A stretch of 64,000 bases of DNA from Gluconobacter sp. Dm-62 (GCF_018256155.1 NZ_JAERLY010000007.1:1-64000), one strand, 5' to 3'. Shown: positions 45,122 to 54,340, counted from the stretch's first letter. A program made the numbers and translations. The notes: a model not told the origin generated them from the letters alone.

Positions 45122-45322
45122 CTGCTTATCCGACGAGCTGACGCGCCGCCGGAACGGATCGTACCACCAGAGGTCGCCCAGTCCGGGGGCTGACGGTCGG
45201 GGACGTGAAAGTCCTTCCCAATGCGTCACCTGGGTCAGACGGAACTATCCCGTCGCCGGTCCGTATGAGTCTCCATCTCATCCGGATGCGGGTTAAGCCC
45301 CGGGCGAAAGGAGTCGAAGACC

Positions 45323-46216
45323 ATGGCATCCCCAGCCGTCATTTCAGTGGGTCCCGAGAACAATCTCACCCGCTACCTTCAGGAAATCCGCAAGTTCCCC
45401 CTGCTAACCCCGCAGGAAGAACTCGATCTCTCCCGCCAGTGGCGCAAGGACGAAGATACGAGTGCGGCACACCGCCTTGTCACGTCCCATCTGCGCCTCG
45501 TAGCCAAGATCGCCATGGGCTATCGTGGCTATGGCCTTCCGGTGAACGAACTCATCAGCGAGGGCAATATCGGCATGATGCAGGCCGTCCGCCGCTTCGA
45601 TCCGGAGCGCGGCTTTCGTCTTGCCACATACGCCATGTGGTGGATCCGCGCCGCTATGCAGGAATACATCCTGCACAGCTGGTCGCTGGTAAAAATCGGT
45701 ACGACTGCCTCGCAGAAGAAGCTGTTCTTCAACCTGCGTCGTCTGAAAGGGCAAATGCAGGCCATTGATGACGGTGATCTGAAGCCGGAGCAGGTCAACT
45801 CCATCGCGACCACTCTGGGCGTACCGGAGCAGGACGTCATGTCCATGAACCAGCGTCTGGCCGCGCCTGACCACAGTCTGAATGCGCCCCTTCGCATTGA
45901 TGGCGAAGGGGAGTGGCAGGACTGGCTCGTGGATGATCACGAGAACCAGGAACAGACCTACGCCGCATCCGAAGAGTTCACGGGTCGCAAGGCTCTGCTG
46001 GATCAGGCCCTGATGACGCTGAATGAGCGTGAGCGTCACATCCTGAGCGAGCGTCGCCTGAAGGAAGAGCCTTCCACGCTGGAAGAACTCTCCCACCACT
46101 ATAACGTCTCTCGCGAGCGTATCCGCCAGATCGAAGCCCGCGCGATGGAAAAACTTCAGAAGGCCATGGCCGCCGAAGTCGAACATCGCCGCCGCGAAAA
46201 CGGACTTCAGGCCTAA
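45323..46216 (+). CDS. rpoH: RNA polymerase heat-shock sigma factor RpoH
   Basis: 297 residues. Region 1.2 (LTRYLQEIRKFPLLTPQEE), region 2 (LISEGNIGMMQAVRRFDPE and LATYAMWWIRAAMQEYIL), the RpoH box (QKKLFFNLRR) and region 4 with a C-terminal HTH (YNVSRERIRQIEARAMEKL) are all intact. It directs polymerase to chaperone and protease promoters. Ribosome site AAGGAG lies 11 bases upstream. A strong terminator follows. Confidence 0.96.
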   Translation: MASPAVISVGPENNLTRYLQEIRKFPLLTPQEELDLSRQWRKDEDTSAAHRLVTSHLRLVAKIAMGYRGYGLPVNELISEGNIGMMQAVRRFDPERGFRLATYAMWWIRAAMQEYILHSWSLVKIGTTASQKKLFFNLRRLKGQMQAIDDGDLKPEQVNSIATTLGVPEQDVMSMNQRLAAPDHSLNAPLRIDGEGEWQDWLVDDHENQEQTYAASEEFTGRKALLDQALMTLNERERHILSERRLKEEPSTLEELSHHYNVSRERIRQIEARAMEKLQKAMAAEVEHRRRENGLQA

Positions 46217-46234
46217 GACGCCACGGTCCCTGCG

Positions 46235-46265
46235 AAACCCGCTGAAGTTCTGCTTCAGCGGGTTT
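46235..46265 (+). terminator. Terminator of rpoH
   Basis: Perfect 13-base arms AAACCCGCTGAAG (46235-46247) and CTTCAGCGGGTTT (46253-46265) with loop TTCTG, followed by a T run. The leftward SDR gene ends only seven bases further, so it may serve both. Confidence 0.85.
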
Positions 46266-46272
46266 TTCTATG

Positions 46273-47040
46273 TCAGGACATCGGGGGCTGACCGTTGGAG
46301 GCTGATGTTCCGCCATCTACGGCAACGGTTGCACCCGTAACGAACCCTGCTTCTGCACTTGCCAGAAACACGATCACCGGCGCCACGTCCTCGGGTTCAC
46401 CCAATCGCCCCAGCGCAGTCCGTTCAGTGAAACGCTTGGCTTTTTCGGGATCCTCGACCAGCGCCTTGCCCATGGCCGTACGGCACAGCCCCGGATTGAC
46501 CGCGTTGACCCGGATTCCATATTTTCCCAGATCCAGCGCCAGAGACCGCGTCAGATTGACTGCGCCGCCCTTGGCCGCGTTATAGGCTGGAAAGTTCCAG
46601 TCCCCGCCCATGCCGGAAATTGAAGCGACATTGACGATATTGCCCTTCGTTTTCTTCAGATGGGGAATGGCGGCCCGCGAACAATAGAAAATACTGCTCA
46701 GATCGGTGCCGATGACACGGCTCCAGGTGGAATTGTCGATCTGATCCGGCTGGCCGGGAACGGCGATACCGGCATTGTTGACCAGCACATCAAGCTGACC
46801 GAAATGCCCGATGGCACGGCTGACCATCTGCTCGACGGCCTCGGGATCAGACACGTCACAGGTTATGGCAAGCACATTATCGGCAAACTGGCCTGCGACC
46901 GATTTCAGTGTCTCGGCATCCTTGTCCACCAGAATGACGTTGGCGCCTTTTTCATGAAACCGTGTTGCCGTTGCCTTGCCAAAGCCCGAAGCGGCGCCGG
47001 TGACGATCACGGTTTTTCCTGCAAAATCCTTCACGGACAT
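46273..47040 (-). CDS. SDR-family NAD(P)-dependent oxidoreductase
   Basis: 255 residues of the classical SDR type: cofactor site TGAASGFG (residues 15-22), NNAG (about 88), catalytic Ser in NVASISG, Tyr-x3-Lys in PAYNAAKGG (about 152-156), and VNPGLCRTAMGK. Asp after the second strand (VDKD) favours NAD. Many Gluconobacter SDRs oxidise polyols or reduce keto sugars; the substrate here is unknown. It is divergent from an IclR regulator that probably controls it. Confidence 0.88.
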   Translation of the reverse strand: MSVKDFAGKTVIVTGAASGFGKATATRFHEKGANVILVDKDAETLKSVAGQFADNVLAITCDVSDPEAVEQMVSRAIGHFGQLDVLVNNAGIAVPGQPDQIDNSTWSRVIGTDLSSIFYCSRAAIPHLKKTKGNIVNVASISGMGGDWNFPAYNAAKGGAVNLTRSLALDLGKYGIRVNAVNPGLCRTAMGKALVEDPEKAKRFTERTALGRLGEPEDVAPVIVFLASAEAGFVTGATVAVDGGTSASNGQPPMS

Positions 47041-47218
47041 GCTCTCCTGTCTGTTGCGTCCGACAGAAAAACGATGCTGCGTCTTTCTGCTCCGCCCCTA
47101 CAAGCTGGTTCACGCGGCAAGGGTTCTGTGCTGTCAGGGAATGCTGTGCCGGAATGTCCAGATATCCATCCATGATGAACTTCCAGCGTCCCGAAACCCG
47201 CCAGACCGGAAAAACGCC

Positions 47219-47944
47219 ATGACCCGAGCCCCGCGCATGATCCAGTCCATTGAACGCTCGGCAGCTATCCTGGAAATCATTGCACAGGCCGGTGGCGGCG
47301 CGCGCCTTCAGGAGATCGCGACGATTTCCGGCATCGGCAAAACGACGGCCCACAATATCCTTCAGACCCTTGCGCAGCTTGGCTACGTCCAGCGTCGGCC
47401 CGGAGACATGCGCTACCATCTGGGCGGGCGGGTCCTGAACCTGTCCCGCATCGCCGGGGACGATCACGCCCTGCGCACCCGGACGCGCCCTGCTCTCGAA
47501 GCCATTGCAAAAAACAGCGGAGCCGTGGTTTTCTTGGCCGTGCCCAGCGGAGACAAAGTAGCTTATCTGGATATTCTCAACCCGCATGATCCCGCCATGG
47601 CCGCGGCCCTGCTCCAGACACGCGAGACGCTGGAAGGCTCAGCCGTCGGGCTGGTCTTTCTTGCTTTCGTCCCCGGTTTGGGCAGACGCGTTCTCAGTAC
47701 GCGAACCCATGCACTGGATGGCGACAGCCTCAGTCGTATCGAGGACGTGCGCGTCAAAGGCTATTCCCTTGATCTTGAGACATTCCGTCCGGGCTGGAAT
47801 GCGGTTGCCATTCCCTGGCGTGAAAACGGCGAAGTGCGCGCCAGTATCTGTGTCAGCGGCCCCGCAGAAACCCTTCCCCGTCATCGCCTGATCCATCTGA
47901 GCTGGATGATGATGAAGCAGGTTGAAAAAGCATCCGTCCAATAA
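47219..47944 (+). CDS. IclR-family transcriptional regulator
   Basis: 241 residues from the ATG at 47219 (MTRAPRMIQSIERS); the longer frame to 46976 overlaps the divergent gene. The N-terminal HTH (LQEIATISGIGKTTAHNIL, then LGYVQRRPG) and the C-terminal GAF-like effector domain (TRPALEAIAKNSGAVVFLAV, GWNAVAIPWREN, ICVSGP) are complete. It lies between the SDR gene and the heme-binding/MFS pair and probably controls both. A dyad overlapping its stop codon (47936-47952) may be its operator. Confidence 0.87.
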   Translation: MTRAPRMIQSIERSAAILEIIAQAGGGARLQEIATISGIGKTTAHNILQTLAQLGYVQRRPGDMRYHLGGRVLNLSRIAGDDHALRTRTRPALEAIAKNSGAVVFLAVPSGDKVAYLDILNPHDPAMAAALLQTRETLEGSAVGLVFLAFVPGLGRRVLSTRTHALDGDSLSRIEDVRVKGYSLDLETFRPGWNAVAIPWRENGEVRASICVSGPAETLPRHRLIHLSWMMMKQVEKASVQ

Positions 47945-47952
47945 TGTTGGAC
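47936..47952. promoter_or_regulatory. Candidate IclR operator before the GlcG/MFS genes
   Basis: Perfect dyad GTCCAA-N5-TTGGAC overlaps the iclR stop codon and is followed by TTGACT (47956-47961), a good -35 box. A repressor bound here would block the downstream promoter. Confidence 0.5.
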
Positions 47953-48038
47953 AAATTGACTTTTCATAAAATTGAAATTCCATCTGGCTTCAACAGCGAT
48001 AGGGTCTTCCGTTCCCTCTCAGACGAAGGCCCAAACCT

Positions 48039-48437
48039 ATGAAACTTTCCACTGCAACAGCCATGCTGGACGCCGCTCACGCCGAAGCCAAACGGCTGAA
48101 CGTTGCCGTCTGCATCTCCATCCTTGATGAGGCGACCTGGCCCATGGCCATGATCCGCCTGGATGGAACACCACTGGGCGCCATTGAGGTTGCAACCAAA
48201 AAGGCCCGCACCTCGGTCCTGTTCCAGATAGATAGTGCTGATTTCGCCGCGATCGGCCATCCGAACGGCGAAGCCTACACGCTTGAAAATACCAATGGCG
48301 GTCTCACAAGCTTTGGCGGCGGTGTCGTGTTGCGGGCGACTGACGGCACTGTCCTCGGCGCAATCGGCGTTTCCGGCGCGAGTGTGGATGAAGACATCGC
48401 GATTGCCCGCGCGGGCGCCGCAGCGCTCAGCGCCTGA
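48039..48437 (+). CDS. GlcG/HbpS-family heme-binding-like protein
   Basis: 132 residues. The family start ATAMLDAAHAEAKRLNVAVCISILDE, the central LGAIEVATKKARTSVLF helix and the end GGVVLRATDGTVLGAIGVSGAS-DEDIAIARAGAAAL are all visible. Some members bind heme and sense redox state; others accompany glycolate or dicarboxylate genes with no known activity. The gene lies between the IclR regulator and an MFS transporter 48 bases downstream, likely in one transcript. Confidence 0.85.
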   Translation: MKLSTATAMLDAAHAEAKRLNVAVCISILDEATWPMAMIRLDGTPLGAIEVATKKARTSVLFQIDSADFAAIGHPNGEAYTLENTNGGLTSFGGGVVLRATDGTVLGAIGVSGASVDEDIAIARAGAAALSA

Positions 48438-48485
48438 TCTTTTTTACAGCATTTTTTTGACAGCTTTCATTAATGGTCCCCTCCC

Positions 48486-49721
48486 ATGACGACTGACACC
48501 CTCCCGGCGCCAGACGCCACGATTCAGGTCCCGCCGCCGCACGGACGGACAGCGGCGCTCCTGACCCTCACCTTCTGCACGTTCGTCGTGGGAACGGGAG
48601 AGTTCGCCATTATGGGCATGCTCCCGGAATTCGCCCGCTCTCTGGGCCTTTCTACAGCCGATGCAGGCTATGCCATCACCGCCTATGCGCTGGGTGTGGT
48701 CATTGGCGCGCCGCTCATCACCATTCTGGGGGCGCGCCTGTCGCGGCGGGAACTTCTGCTACTCCTGCTGATCCTGTTCTGCCTCGGAAACCTGCTCAGC
48801 ATCGTCATGCCGACACCTGGTCTGGTCGAAGTCGGGCGGTTCATTACCGGCTTGCCGCATGGCGCCCTGTTCGGAATTTCAGCCCTGGTTGCGGCCTCCA
48901 TGGTGGAACGTTCACGCCGCGGCTGGGCGGTAGGGCGCGTTCTGTCGGGTATTGCGATCTCAACCCTGATCGGCGCACCATTCTCGACTTTCGCTGCCAA
49001 TCATTTTGGCTGGCGGATTGCCTATCTGATTATCGCCATCTTTGGATTTCTGACGTTCCTGGGTGTCTGGCGCTATATTCCGGCCGATACGCCCAACCGG
49101 AAAAACTCGCCGCTGCGTGAAGTCACCGCCCTTAGCAACACGCAGGTCCTGCTGACCCTTCTGACGGCGGCCGTCGGGTTTGGCGGCATGTTCGCGATCT
49201 ACACCTATCTCACCAGCGTGCTTCAGAACGTCACGCATGTTCCTGAGTGGCAGGTCATGCTGTTCATGGTCATCTGGGGTTTTGGAATGCTGGCCGGTGC
49301 CAATATCGGCGCGTGGATCGTGGACCGGAACCTCGATATCGCGGCTCTTCTCGCACTTGCAGGGAGCGCCGTGGTCATGATGGTCTTCCCTGTACTGCTC
49401 CACAACGGGCCAGCCCTGATGGTGGATGTCTTTCTGGTGCCGACTTTTGTGAACGCACTTGGCCCCGCACTTCAGACGCGCCTGATGGATTTTGCAGGAG
49501 ATGCACAGACGCTCGCCGCCTCGCTGAACCACTCGGCCTTCAATATCGCCAATGCTTTAGGGGCCTCGCTAGGAAGCGTTCTTCTCGCGCGACAGCTTGG
49601 CTATGGCTCACTGGGCTTCGGGGGCGCCGTGCTCTCAGGAGCCGGGTTGCTCGTCTATCTTCTGGCGATGCTTGTTCTCAGGCGTAGCGGGCAGATCGAA
49701 ACCCGATGTGCAATCGACTGA
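48486..49721 (+). CDS. MFS transporter, DHA1/AraJ-like
   Basis: 411 residues with twelve membrane helices. The N-terminal FCTFVVGTGEFAIMGMLPEFA and the helix 2-3 motif YALGVVIGAPLITILGARLSRR are typical of the DHA1 drug:H+ antiporters such as AraJ, YdhP and PbuE. The central linker is SPLREVTALS. It probably exports a small sugar-like or drug molecule. Together with the upstream GlcG-like gene it may be controlled by the IclR regulator. Confidence 0.88.
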   Translation: MTTDTLPAPDATIQVPPPHGRTAALLTLTFCTFVVGTGEFAIMGMLPEFARSLGLSTADAGYAITAYALGVVIGAPLITILGARLSRRELLLLLLILFCLGNLLSIVMPTPGLVEVGRFITGLPHGALFGISALVAASMVERSRRGWAVGRVLSGIAISTLIGAPFSTFAANHFGWRIAYLIIAIFGFLTFLGVWRYIPADTPNRKNSPLREVTALSNTQVLLTLLTAAVGFGGMFAIYTYLTSVLQNVTHVPEWQVMLFMVIWGFGMLAGANIGAWIVDRNLDIAALLALAGSAVVMMVFPVLLHNGPALMVDVFLVPTFVNALGPALQTRLMDFAGDAQTLAASLNHSAFNIANALGASLGSVLLARQLGYGSLGFGGAVLSGAGLLVYLLAMLVLRRSGQIETRCAID

Positions 49722-49737
49722 GCGCCGCACAACTGCG

Positions 49738-49914
49738 TCAGTAATAAGTGCCGCCTGGATGTTTGAGAGGAGCAAGCAGCATTCCGGTGGGGCGCCCGCT
49801 CGTAATGGGCTCCCCGGTCGAAGGTGGAGCAGGCAGTTTCGGGGGCTGCTGATAAGCCTGACAGCCAGCGAGACTGCACAGCAGGCAAAAACCCGACAGA
49901 AACTTCCCTGACAT
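49738..49914 (-). CDS. Small lipoprotein (58 residues)
   Basis: Start at 49914, where GGGAGAGG precedes the ATG. The product begins MSGKFLSGFCLLCSLAGCQ, a short type II signal peptide with lipobox LAGC; the mature part is Pro-rich (QQPPKLPAPPSTGEP) and ends in GGTYY. It resembles small envelope lipoproteins of unknown role. It converges with the MFS gene, 16 bases apart, and lies just downstream of the pgk terminator. Confidence 0.6.
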   Translation of the reverse strand: MSGKFLSGFCLLCSLAGCQAYQQPPKLPAPPSTGEPITSGRPTGMLLAPLKHPGGTYY

Positions 49915-49941
49915 TCCTCTCCCTTCCCCAACAGCACATAA

Positions 49942-49975
49942 AAAAAGCCGGGAAGGTTTCCCCTCCCGGCTTTTT
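49942..49975. terminator. Terminator of the gap-pgk operon
   Basis: Perfect 12-base arms AAAAAGCCGGGA (49942-49953) and TCCCGGCTTTTT (49964-49975) one base past the pgk stop. The A/T tracts on both sides make it effective in both directions. Confidence 0.85.
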
Positions 49976-49976
49976 C

Positions 49977-51191
49977 TCAGTTCAGGCCCAGATCGTGGCC
50001 CGCGGAGCGGAGCACCTCGATCCCGGGAAGGACTTTGCCTTCCAGCCATTCGAGGAAAGCCCCGCCAGCCGTGGAGACATAGGTCATCTGGTCCACGACG
50101 CCAGCATGGCGCAGGGCCGAGACCGTGTCGCCACCGCCAGCGATCGTCTTGAGCTTACCCTCTTCCGTGAGCTGCGCGGCATACTGCGCAACATCGACGG
50201 TCGCCTTGTCGAAGGGCGCGATTTCGAACGCACCCAGCGGGCCGTTCCAGACCAGCGTCTTGAGCGTATCCAGACGCTCGCGGATCAGTTCGACCGTGCG
50301 CGGACCGGCATCGAGGATCATGGCATCGTCCGGGACTTCACCAATCAGGCAGGTCTCGGTCGGGACATTGGCCTTGAACTCACGCGCCACAACCGCATCG
50401 ACGGGCAGGATGATCTCGCAGCCCTTTTCCTGCGCGAGATGGGCGATCTTGCGCGCCGTCTCGTGCATCTCGGCTTCCTGCAGGGACTTGCCCACATTCA
50501 TGCCTTCAGCCGCGAGGAACGTGTTGGCCATCGCACCCGTGATGAACAGCGTGTCCACCTTTGCAATGACGTTCCCGATCAGGTCGAGCTTCGTCGAGAT
50601 CTTGGAGCCGCCGATGATCGCACCGACAGGGCGCTCCGGGTTTTCCAGAGCCGCGGACAGCGCGCTCAGCTCGGCCTGCATCAGACGTCCGGCGAAGGAC
50701 GGCAGATCACGGGCCACGCCTTCGGTCGAGGCATGGGCGCGATGCGCGGCAGAGAACGCGTCATTGACGAAAATATCGCCATTCTGCGCCAGAGCCTTGG
50801 CAAAAGCGGGATCATTGGCCTCTTCACCCGCATGAAAGCGCGTGTTTTCGAGAACGATGATGTCCCCGTCCGCCATGGCGCCCACGGCCGCTTCCACAGT
50901 CGGGCCGACACATTCGGCCACAAAGCCGACCGGCTGGCCCAAGATCTGCCCGAGCTCCAGTGCGATCGGACGCAGCGACATGGCCGGGACGATCTGCCCC
51001 TTGGGGCGGTCGAAATGGCTGAACACCACGACGCGCGCGCCCTTGTCGGCGAGTTCGCGGATGGTGGGGGCGACCCGCTGCAGACGGGTGTCATCGGTGA
51101 TGACGCCATCATGCATCGGAACGTTGAGGTCGGCGCGGACCAGCACGCGCTTGCCGCGTGCGTCCACACCATCAAGGGTGCGGAAGGCCAT
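49977..51191 (-). CDS. pgk: Phosphoglycerate kinase
   Basis: 404 residues from the ATG at 51191; a GTG three bases earlier is an alternative. It transfers the acyl phosphate of 1,3-bisphosphoglycerate to ADP. Marks: [53 protein letters not shown] and the C-terminal GGGDTVSAL loop. It starts three bases after the gap stop, forming the gap-pgk operon; both serve mainly gluconeogenesis or the lower pentose-phosphate route in organisms lacking full glycolysis. Confidence 0.95.
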   Translation of the reverse strand: MAFRTLDGVDARGKRVLVRADLNVPMHDGVITDDTRLQRVAPTIRELADKGARVVVFSHFDRPKGQIVPAMSLRPIALELGQILGQPVGFVAECVGPTVEAAVGAMADGDIIVLENTRFHAGEEANDPAFAKALAQNGDIFVNDAFSAAHRAHASTEGVARDLPSFAGRLMQAELSALSAALENPERPVGAIIGGSKISTKLDLIGNVIAKVDTLFITGAMANTFLAAEGMNVGKSLQEAEMHETARKIAHLAQEKGCEIILPVDAVVAREFKANVPTETCLIGEVPDDAMILDAGPRTVELIRERLDTLKTLVWNGPLGAFEIAPFDKATVDVAQYAAQLTEEGKLKTIAGGGDTVSALRHAGVVDQMTYVSTAGGAFLEWLEGKVLPGIEVLRSAGHDLGLN

Positions 51192-51194
51192 CAC

Positions 51195-52217
51195 TCAGAG
51201 GCTCCCGAACAGGGCGGCCGTGTCGGCCATGCGGTTGGAGAAGCCCCACTCGTTGTCATACCAGGAGCAGACCCGCACCATCTTGCCGCCATCGACGACG
51301 ACCGTCTGCGTCGCATCGAAGATCGAGGACGCCTTGTCATGGTTAAAGTCGGAGCTGACGAGCGGCGCCGTGTTGTATTCGAGAATGCCCTTGAGGGAGC
51401 CTTCGAGCGAGGCGGCACGGATGGCTTCGTTGACGGCATCGGCAGAAGCCGGAGCACGCGTCGGGACGAAATCCAGCGAGACAACCGAGACATTCGGCGT
51501 CGGAACGCGGATGGAGGTTCCGTCCAGCTTGCCCTTCAGATGCGGCAGGACCAGACCGACGGCCTTGGCGGCACCCGTGGAGGTCGGGATCATATTCAGT
51601 GCGGCGGCGCGGGCGCGGCGCGGATCCTTGTGCAGGGTGTCCACCGTGCGCTGGTCGCCCGTGTAGGAATGAATCGTGACCATGTAGCCACATTCGATTC
51701 CGAAGGCCTTGTCCAGAACGGAGGCTACGGGAGCGAGGCAGTTCGTGGTGCAGGACGCGTTGGAGATGATCTTCATGTCCGGCGTCAGAACGTCGTTGTT
51801 CACACCGAACACGATCGTCGCATCCACATCGGTCGCAGGAGCGGAAATGACGACGCGCTTGGCACCGGCTTCCAGCAGGGCAGCAGCCTTCTCGCGGGAC
51901 GTGAACAGGCCCGTGCATTCCATCGCCACATCAACGCCCTGGAACGGAACCTGTGCCGGATTGCGCTCGGCGGACACCTTAATCGGACCATAGGTACGGC
52001 CATTGGCTTCGATGATCAGGCTGTTGCCTTCGGCGCGGACGGTTCCCGGAAGGCGGCCATGCGTGCTGTCATAAGCCAGAAGATGCGCATTGGCCTCGAC
52101 CGAACCCAGATCGTTGATGGCGACAACCTCGACATCCGTACGACCGCTCTCGATGATGCCACGCAGCACCAGCCGTCCGATCCGTCCGAAACCGTTGATC
52201 GCGATTTTTACAGCCAT
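51195..52217 (-). CDS. gap: Glyceraldehyde-3-phosphate dehydrogenase
   Basis: 340 residues from the ATG at 52217 (MAVKIAINGFGRIGRLVLRG), with AGG 5 bases upstream; the longer frame to 52271 has no support. The NAD fold (INGFGRIG), catalytic Cys in SNASCTTNCLAPVA, substrate His in YTGDQRTVDTLHKD and the C-terminal WYDNEWGFSNRM are intact. Asp at the end of the second strand (AINDLG) indicates NAD preference. It is the first gene of the gap-pgk operon. Confidence 0.95.
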   Translation of the reverse strand: MAVKIAINGFGRIGRLVLRGIIESGRTDVEVVAINDLGSVEANAHLLAYDSTHGRLPGTVRAEGNSLIIEANGRTYGPIKVSAERNPAQVPFQGVDVAMECTGLFTSREKAAALLEAGAKRVVISAPATDVDATIVFGVNNDVLTPDMKIISNASCTTNCLAPVASVLDKAFGIECGYMVTIHSYTGDQRTVDTLHKDPRRARAAALNMIPTSTGAAKAVGLVLPHLKGKLDGTSIRVPTPNVSVVSLDFVPTRAPASADAVNEAIRAASLEGSLKGILEYNTAPLVSSDFNHDKASSIFDATQTVVVDGGKMVRVCSWYDNEWGFSNRMADTAALFGSL

Positions 52218-52362
52218 GACCTGCCCTACTCCGTTCTTTGAAAACTCGGGCATCTTCCATAGCACCGCCACAGCGGAGCAACAGGGGGCATCAACAGTTT
52301 TTCATGAAGTTGACTCTATAATCTTGCTCAAACCTTCCGTTCCTGCGACGGTTCCGCGCGAT

Positions 52363-52857
52363 ATGGCACCTTTCGTCCGACATTTCCGTTCGCAGCGGGG
52401 CTTTGTTCCGCACTCTGCACTCCTGATGGGAGGGCTGCTGCTGGCCATGCCCCTGCTCTCGGGGTGCAAGCTGCTGGACCAGCGCACCTTCAATCCGAAC
52501 GCGGGCAAGCCTCCCCACCCCGTTATTCCGCCTGCACCGCCGGGACCGCCGCCGCATGCGCCGTTCCTGTCGATTTCTGAAGGCACGCCGGAATCCGAAT
52601 ACGGCCCGATCGTCGAACGTGCCGCGAAAGCCGCCCTGTCCCGCAAGCCGAATGTGCTCTTCATCGTGCAGACCTTTGCGCCACCGCAGCCCACCCCGGA
52701 CGCCCAGGCTCAGGCGCTGACAGACGTCACTGATCATCTGGCCGCACTCATTGCGGCCCATATTGAAAAGGCTGGCGCTCAACCCATCCAGATCGAAATG
52801 CACGCCATGACGGATGCATCAGCAGCAAAGCCGTTTGTTCGCGTCGACGTACGCTGA
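52363..52857 (+). CDS. Lipoprotein, hypothetical
   Basis: 164 residues from the ATG at 52363. The N-terminus carries basic residues, a hydrophobic stretch (HSALLMGGLLLAMPLLSGC) and lipobox LSGC, then a Pro-rich linker (PHPVIPPAPPGPPPHAP) that can span the periplasm. The globular part holds VLFIVQTFAPPQPTPDAQA and LIAAHIEKAGAQPIQIEMHA, with no assigned family. A TATAAT box at 52317-52322 lies 41 bases upstream. It is divergent from gap. Confidence 0.75.
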   Translation: MAPFVRHFRSQRGFVPHSALLMGGLLLAMPLLSGCKLLDQRTFNPNAGKPPHPVIPPAPPGPPPHAPFLSISEGTPESEYGPIVERAAKAALSRKPNVLFIVQTFAPPQPTPDAQAQALTDVTDHLAALIAAHIEKAGAQPIQIEMHAMTDASAAKPFVRVDVR

Positions 52858-52993
52858 GTGCCATGCCGGATGCAGCATCTCCTGCGGACCTTCTACGGCG
52901 CATCAGATCCATTCCGATCGCAAATGATTGACGCATTTCTGCCCCCCGCGTTACGGACTGTTCAATGACTTCGGAAAAAAGAAGCCCGAGACC

Positions 52994-53293
52994 ATGTCCA
53001 GAACAGACTCTCTGCTTGCCCTGACAGGAATCGCTGGCGTCATTAGCGGCTATACAGGGCACATGACCAGCGCCGAACTGGCGCTTGGTCTCCTGTGCGT
53101 CGTTTTCGTACTCCGGTGCGGCGCGCTCGGTCTGCGTGGTCAGGTTACGCTCTTGACCTATATTCTCGCCCTGAACTCCGTGCTGTTACAGGGGCATGGA
53201 TATCGCCGCCTTGGACTGTGCATGTTTCTTGCAGCGATGGCGCTGGCCGTTCTGCGCATGACCGGCGTCGTCCGGGAAACATCCCCCGCATAA
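52994..53293 (+). CDS. Small integral membrane protein, hypothetical
   Basis: 99 residues from the ATG at 52994. Three hydrophobic helices are seen (LLALTGIAGVISGYTGH, LALGLLCVVFVLR and LTYILALNSVLLQ to RLGLCMFLAAMALAVL). No family is recognised. The C-terminus is short and polar. It may follow the lipoprotein gene on the same transcript (136-base gap) and converges with the exonuclease VII-like gene 12 bases away. Confidence 0.65.
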   Translation: MSRTDSLLALTGIAGVISGYTGHMTSAELALGLLCVVFVLRCGALGLRGQVTLLTYILALNSVLLQGHGYRRLGLCMFLAAMALAVLRMTGVVRETSPA

Positions 53294-53305
53294 ATCTTCC
53301 CGCTT

Positions 53306-54340
53306 CTAAAGCACTCGGGTCAGCAGCAGCCCGAGCGCTACGCCGGCTGCAATCAGGATCAGTCCGTTCCGCAGGCGCGCGCCGATCGGCGCGCGTTCGG
53401 GTACGACATTGAGCGTTGCGCTGTCCCGCAGTGCCGCCATTTCTTCGAGCTGCGCCCGGGCTTCTTCCTGTTCCTGCCAGACCCGCCCGCTCATGCATCG
53501 GATGTAATGCCCGGCATCGGCGGGCGTTGTTGCGGCATGGTCCACGACGCGTTCGGCCAAAGTCCGGTTCGCCGTATGGCCCAGCCCGAGAACGCGGTGC
53601 GCCGGACAGACAGCCAGGGCTTCCAGCACCATCGGGTTTTCAAACACCACAAAATCCGACGCGTCCCCGCCCCCGCGAATGAGGACGAGGATCTCTTCGC
53701 GGCAGGTGCTGATCGCTTCGGCCAGACGGCCGGGATCGTTCATGGCCGTGGGCAGGCTTCGTACGCGCTCGGGACGCCATGCTCCACCCAGCGCCTGAAG
53801 GAAATCTTCCGCCACCAGAGCGCTGGACGCGGCCGAGTGGATCAGCAGGAGACGTGCTTCCGGGCGGGTGGGATAAGGGTGGGACGCGCAAGGCAGTCCG
53901 CGCAGAACGTCCAGTACGGAACGCTCGATACGCTCGACCTTCTGGCGTCCGGGATCGTGGAGTTCCACGGCCACGACCTCAAAGCGCAGGACGATCTGTC
54001 CGCGATACTGCCGGGCGCGCAGCATGCCGGTGACATGGACATGATCGCCGGGACCGACTTCCGCTCGCGCCAGAACGGATTTCTGCACTTCAAGGGACAG
54101 GGTGGTCCCGAACTGCGGATCGGTCAGGGGAAGCTGGTAATACTTGGGGTAGGAATTGGGCGCGGCGTCCCCAAGCTGTCCCGCCACGATCAGCGGAAAG
54201 CCCCATTCGTCGAAAGCAGCGCAGATCTCGTCCAGCCGGGCAGAGAACAGGTCCTGCACCTGAAGCGGAGAGAGGACTGTCAGTGGTGTTGTATCTCCCG
54301 CCGCGGAAGATGAGCGGGAGCGTCTCGGAAAAGCGTCCAT
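53306..54340 (-). CDS. Divergent exonuclease VII large subunit-like protein with C-terminal membrane anchor
   Basis: 344 residues against about 450 for XseA. The N-terminal OB fold (VIVAG-like strand, PGDHVHVTGMLRARQYRGQI) and the nuclease fold (LVLIRGGGDASDFVVFENP, VLGLGHTANRTLAERVVDHAATTP) match XseA in order. However the XseA catalytic HETD motif reads HTAN here, losing the Asp, and the long coiled-coil tail is replaced by a short helix and one membrane span (LRNGLILIAAGVALGLLL). It could be an inactive or repurposed membrane-tethered relative. A DUF4186 gene is divergent. Assignment to the XseA fold is good, nuclease activity doubtful. Confidence 0.75.
   Translation of the reverse strand: MDAFPRRSRSSSAAGDTTPLTVLSPLQVQDLFSARLDEICAAFDEWGFPLIVAGQLGDAAPNSYPKYYQLPLTDPQFGTTLSLEVQKSVLARAEVGPGDHVHVTGMLRARQYRGQIVLRFEVVAVELHDPGRQKVERIERSVLDVLRGLPCASHPYPTRPEARLLLIHSAASSALVAEDFLQALGGAWRPERVRSLPTAMNDPGRLAEAISTCREEILVLIRGGGDASDFVVFENPMVLEALAVCPAHRVLGLGHTANRTLAERVVDHAATTPADAGHYIRCMSGRVWQEQEEARAQLEEMAALRDSATLNVVPERAPIGARLRNGLILIAAGVALGLLLTRVL

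Noticed and set aside
49824-52241. 805-codon plus-strand frame opposite pgk and gap
   Set aside because: It spans two conserved glycolytic genes and lacks any recognisable motif.
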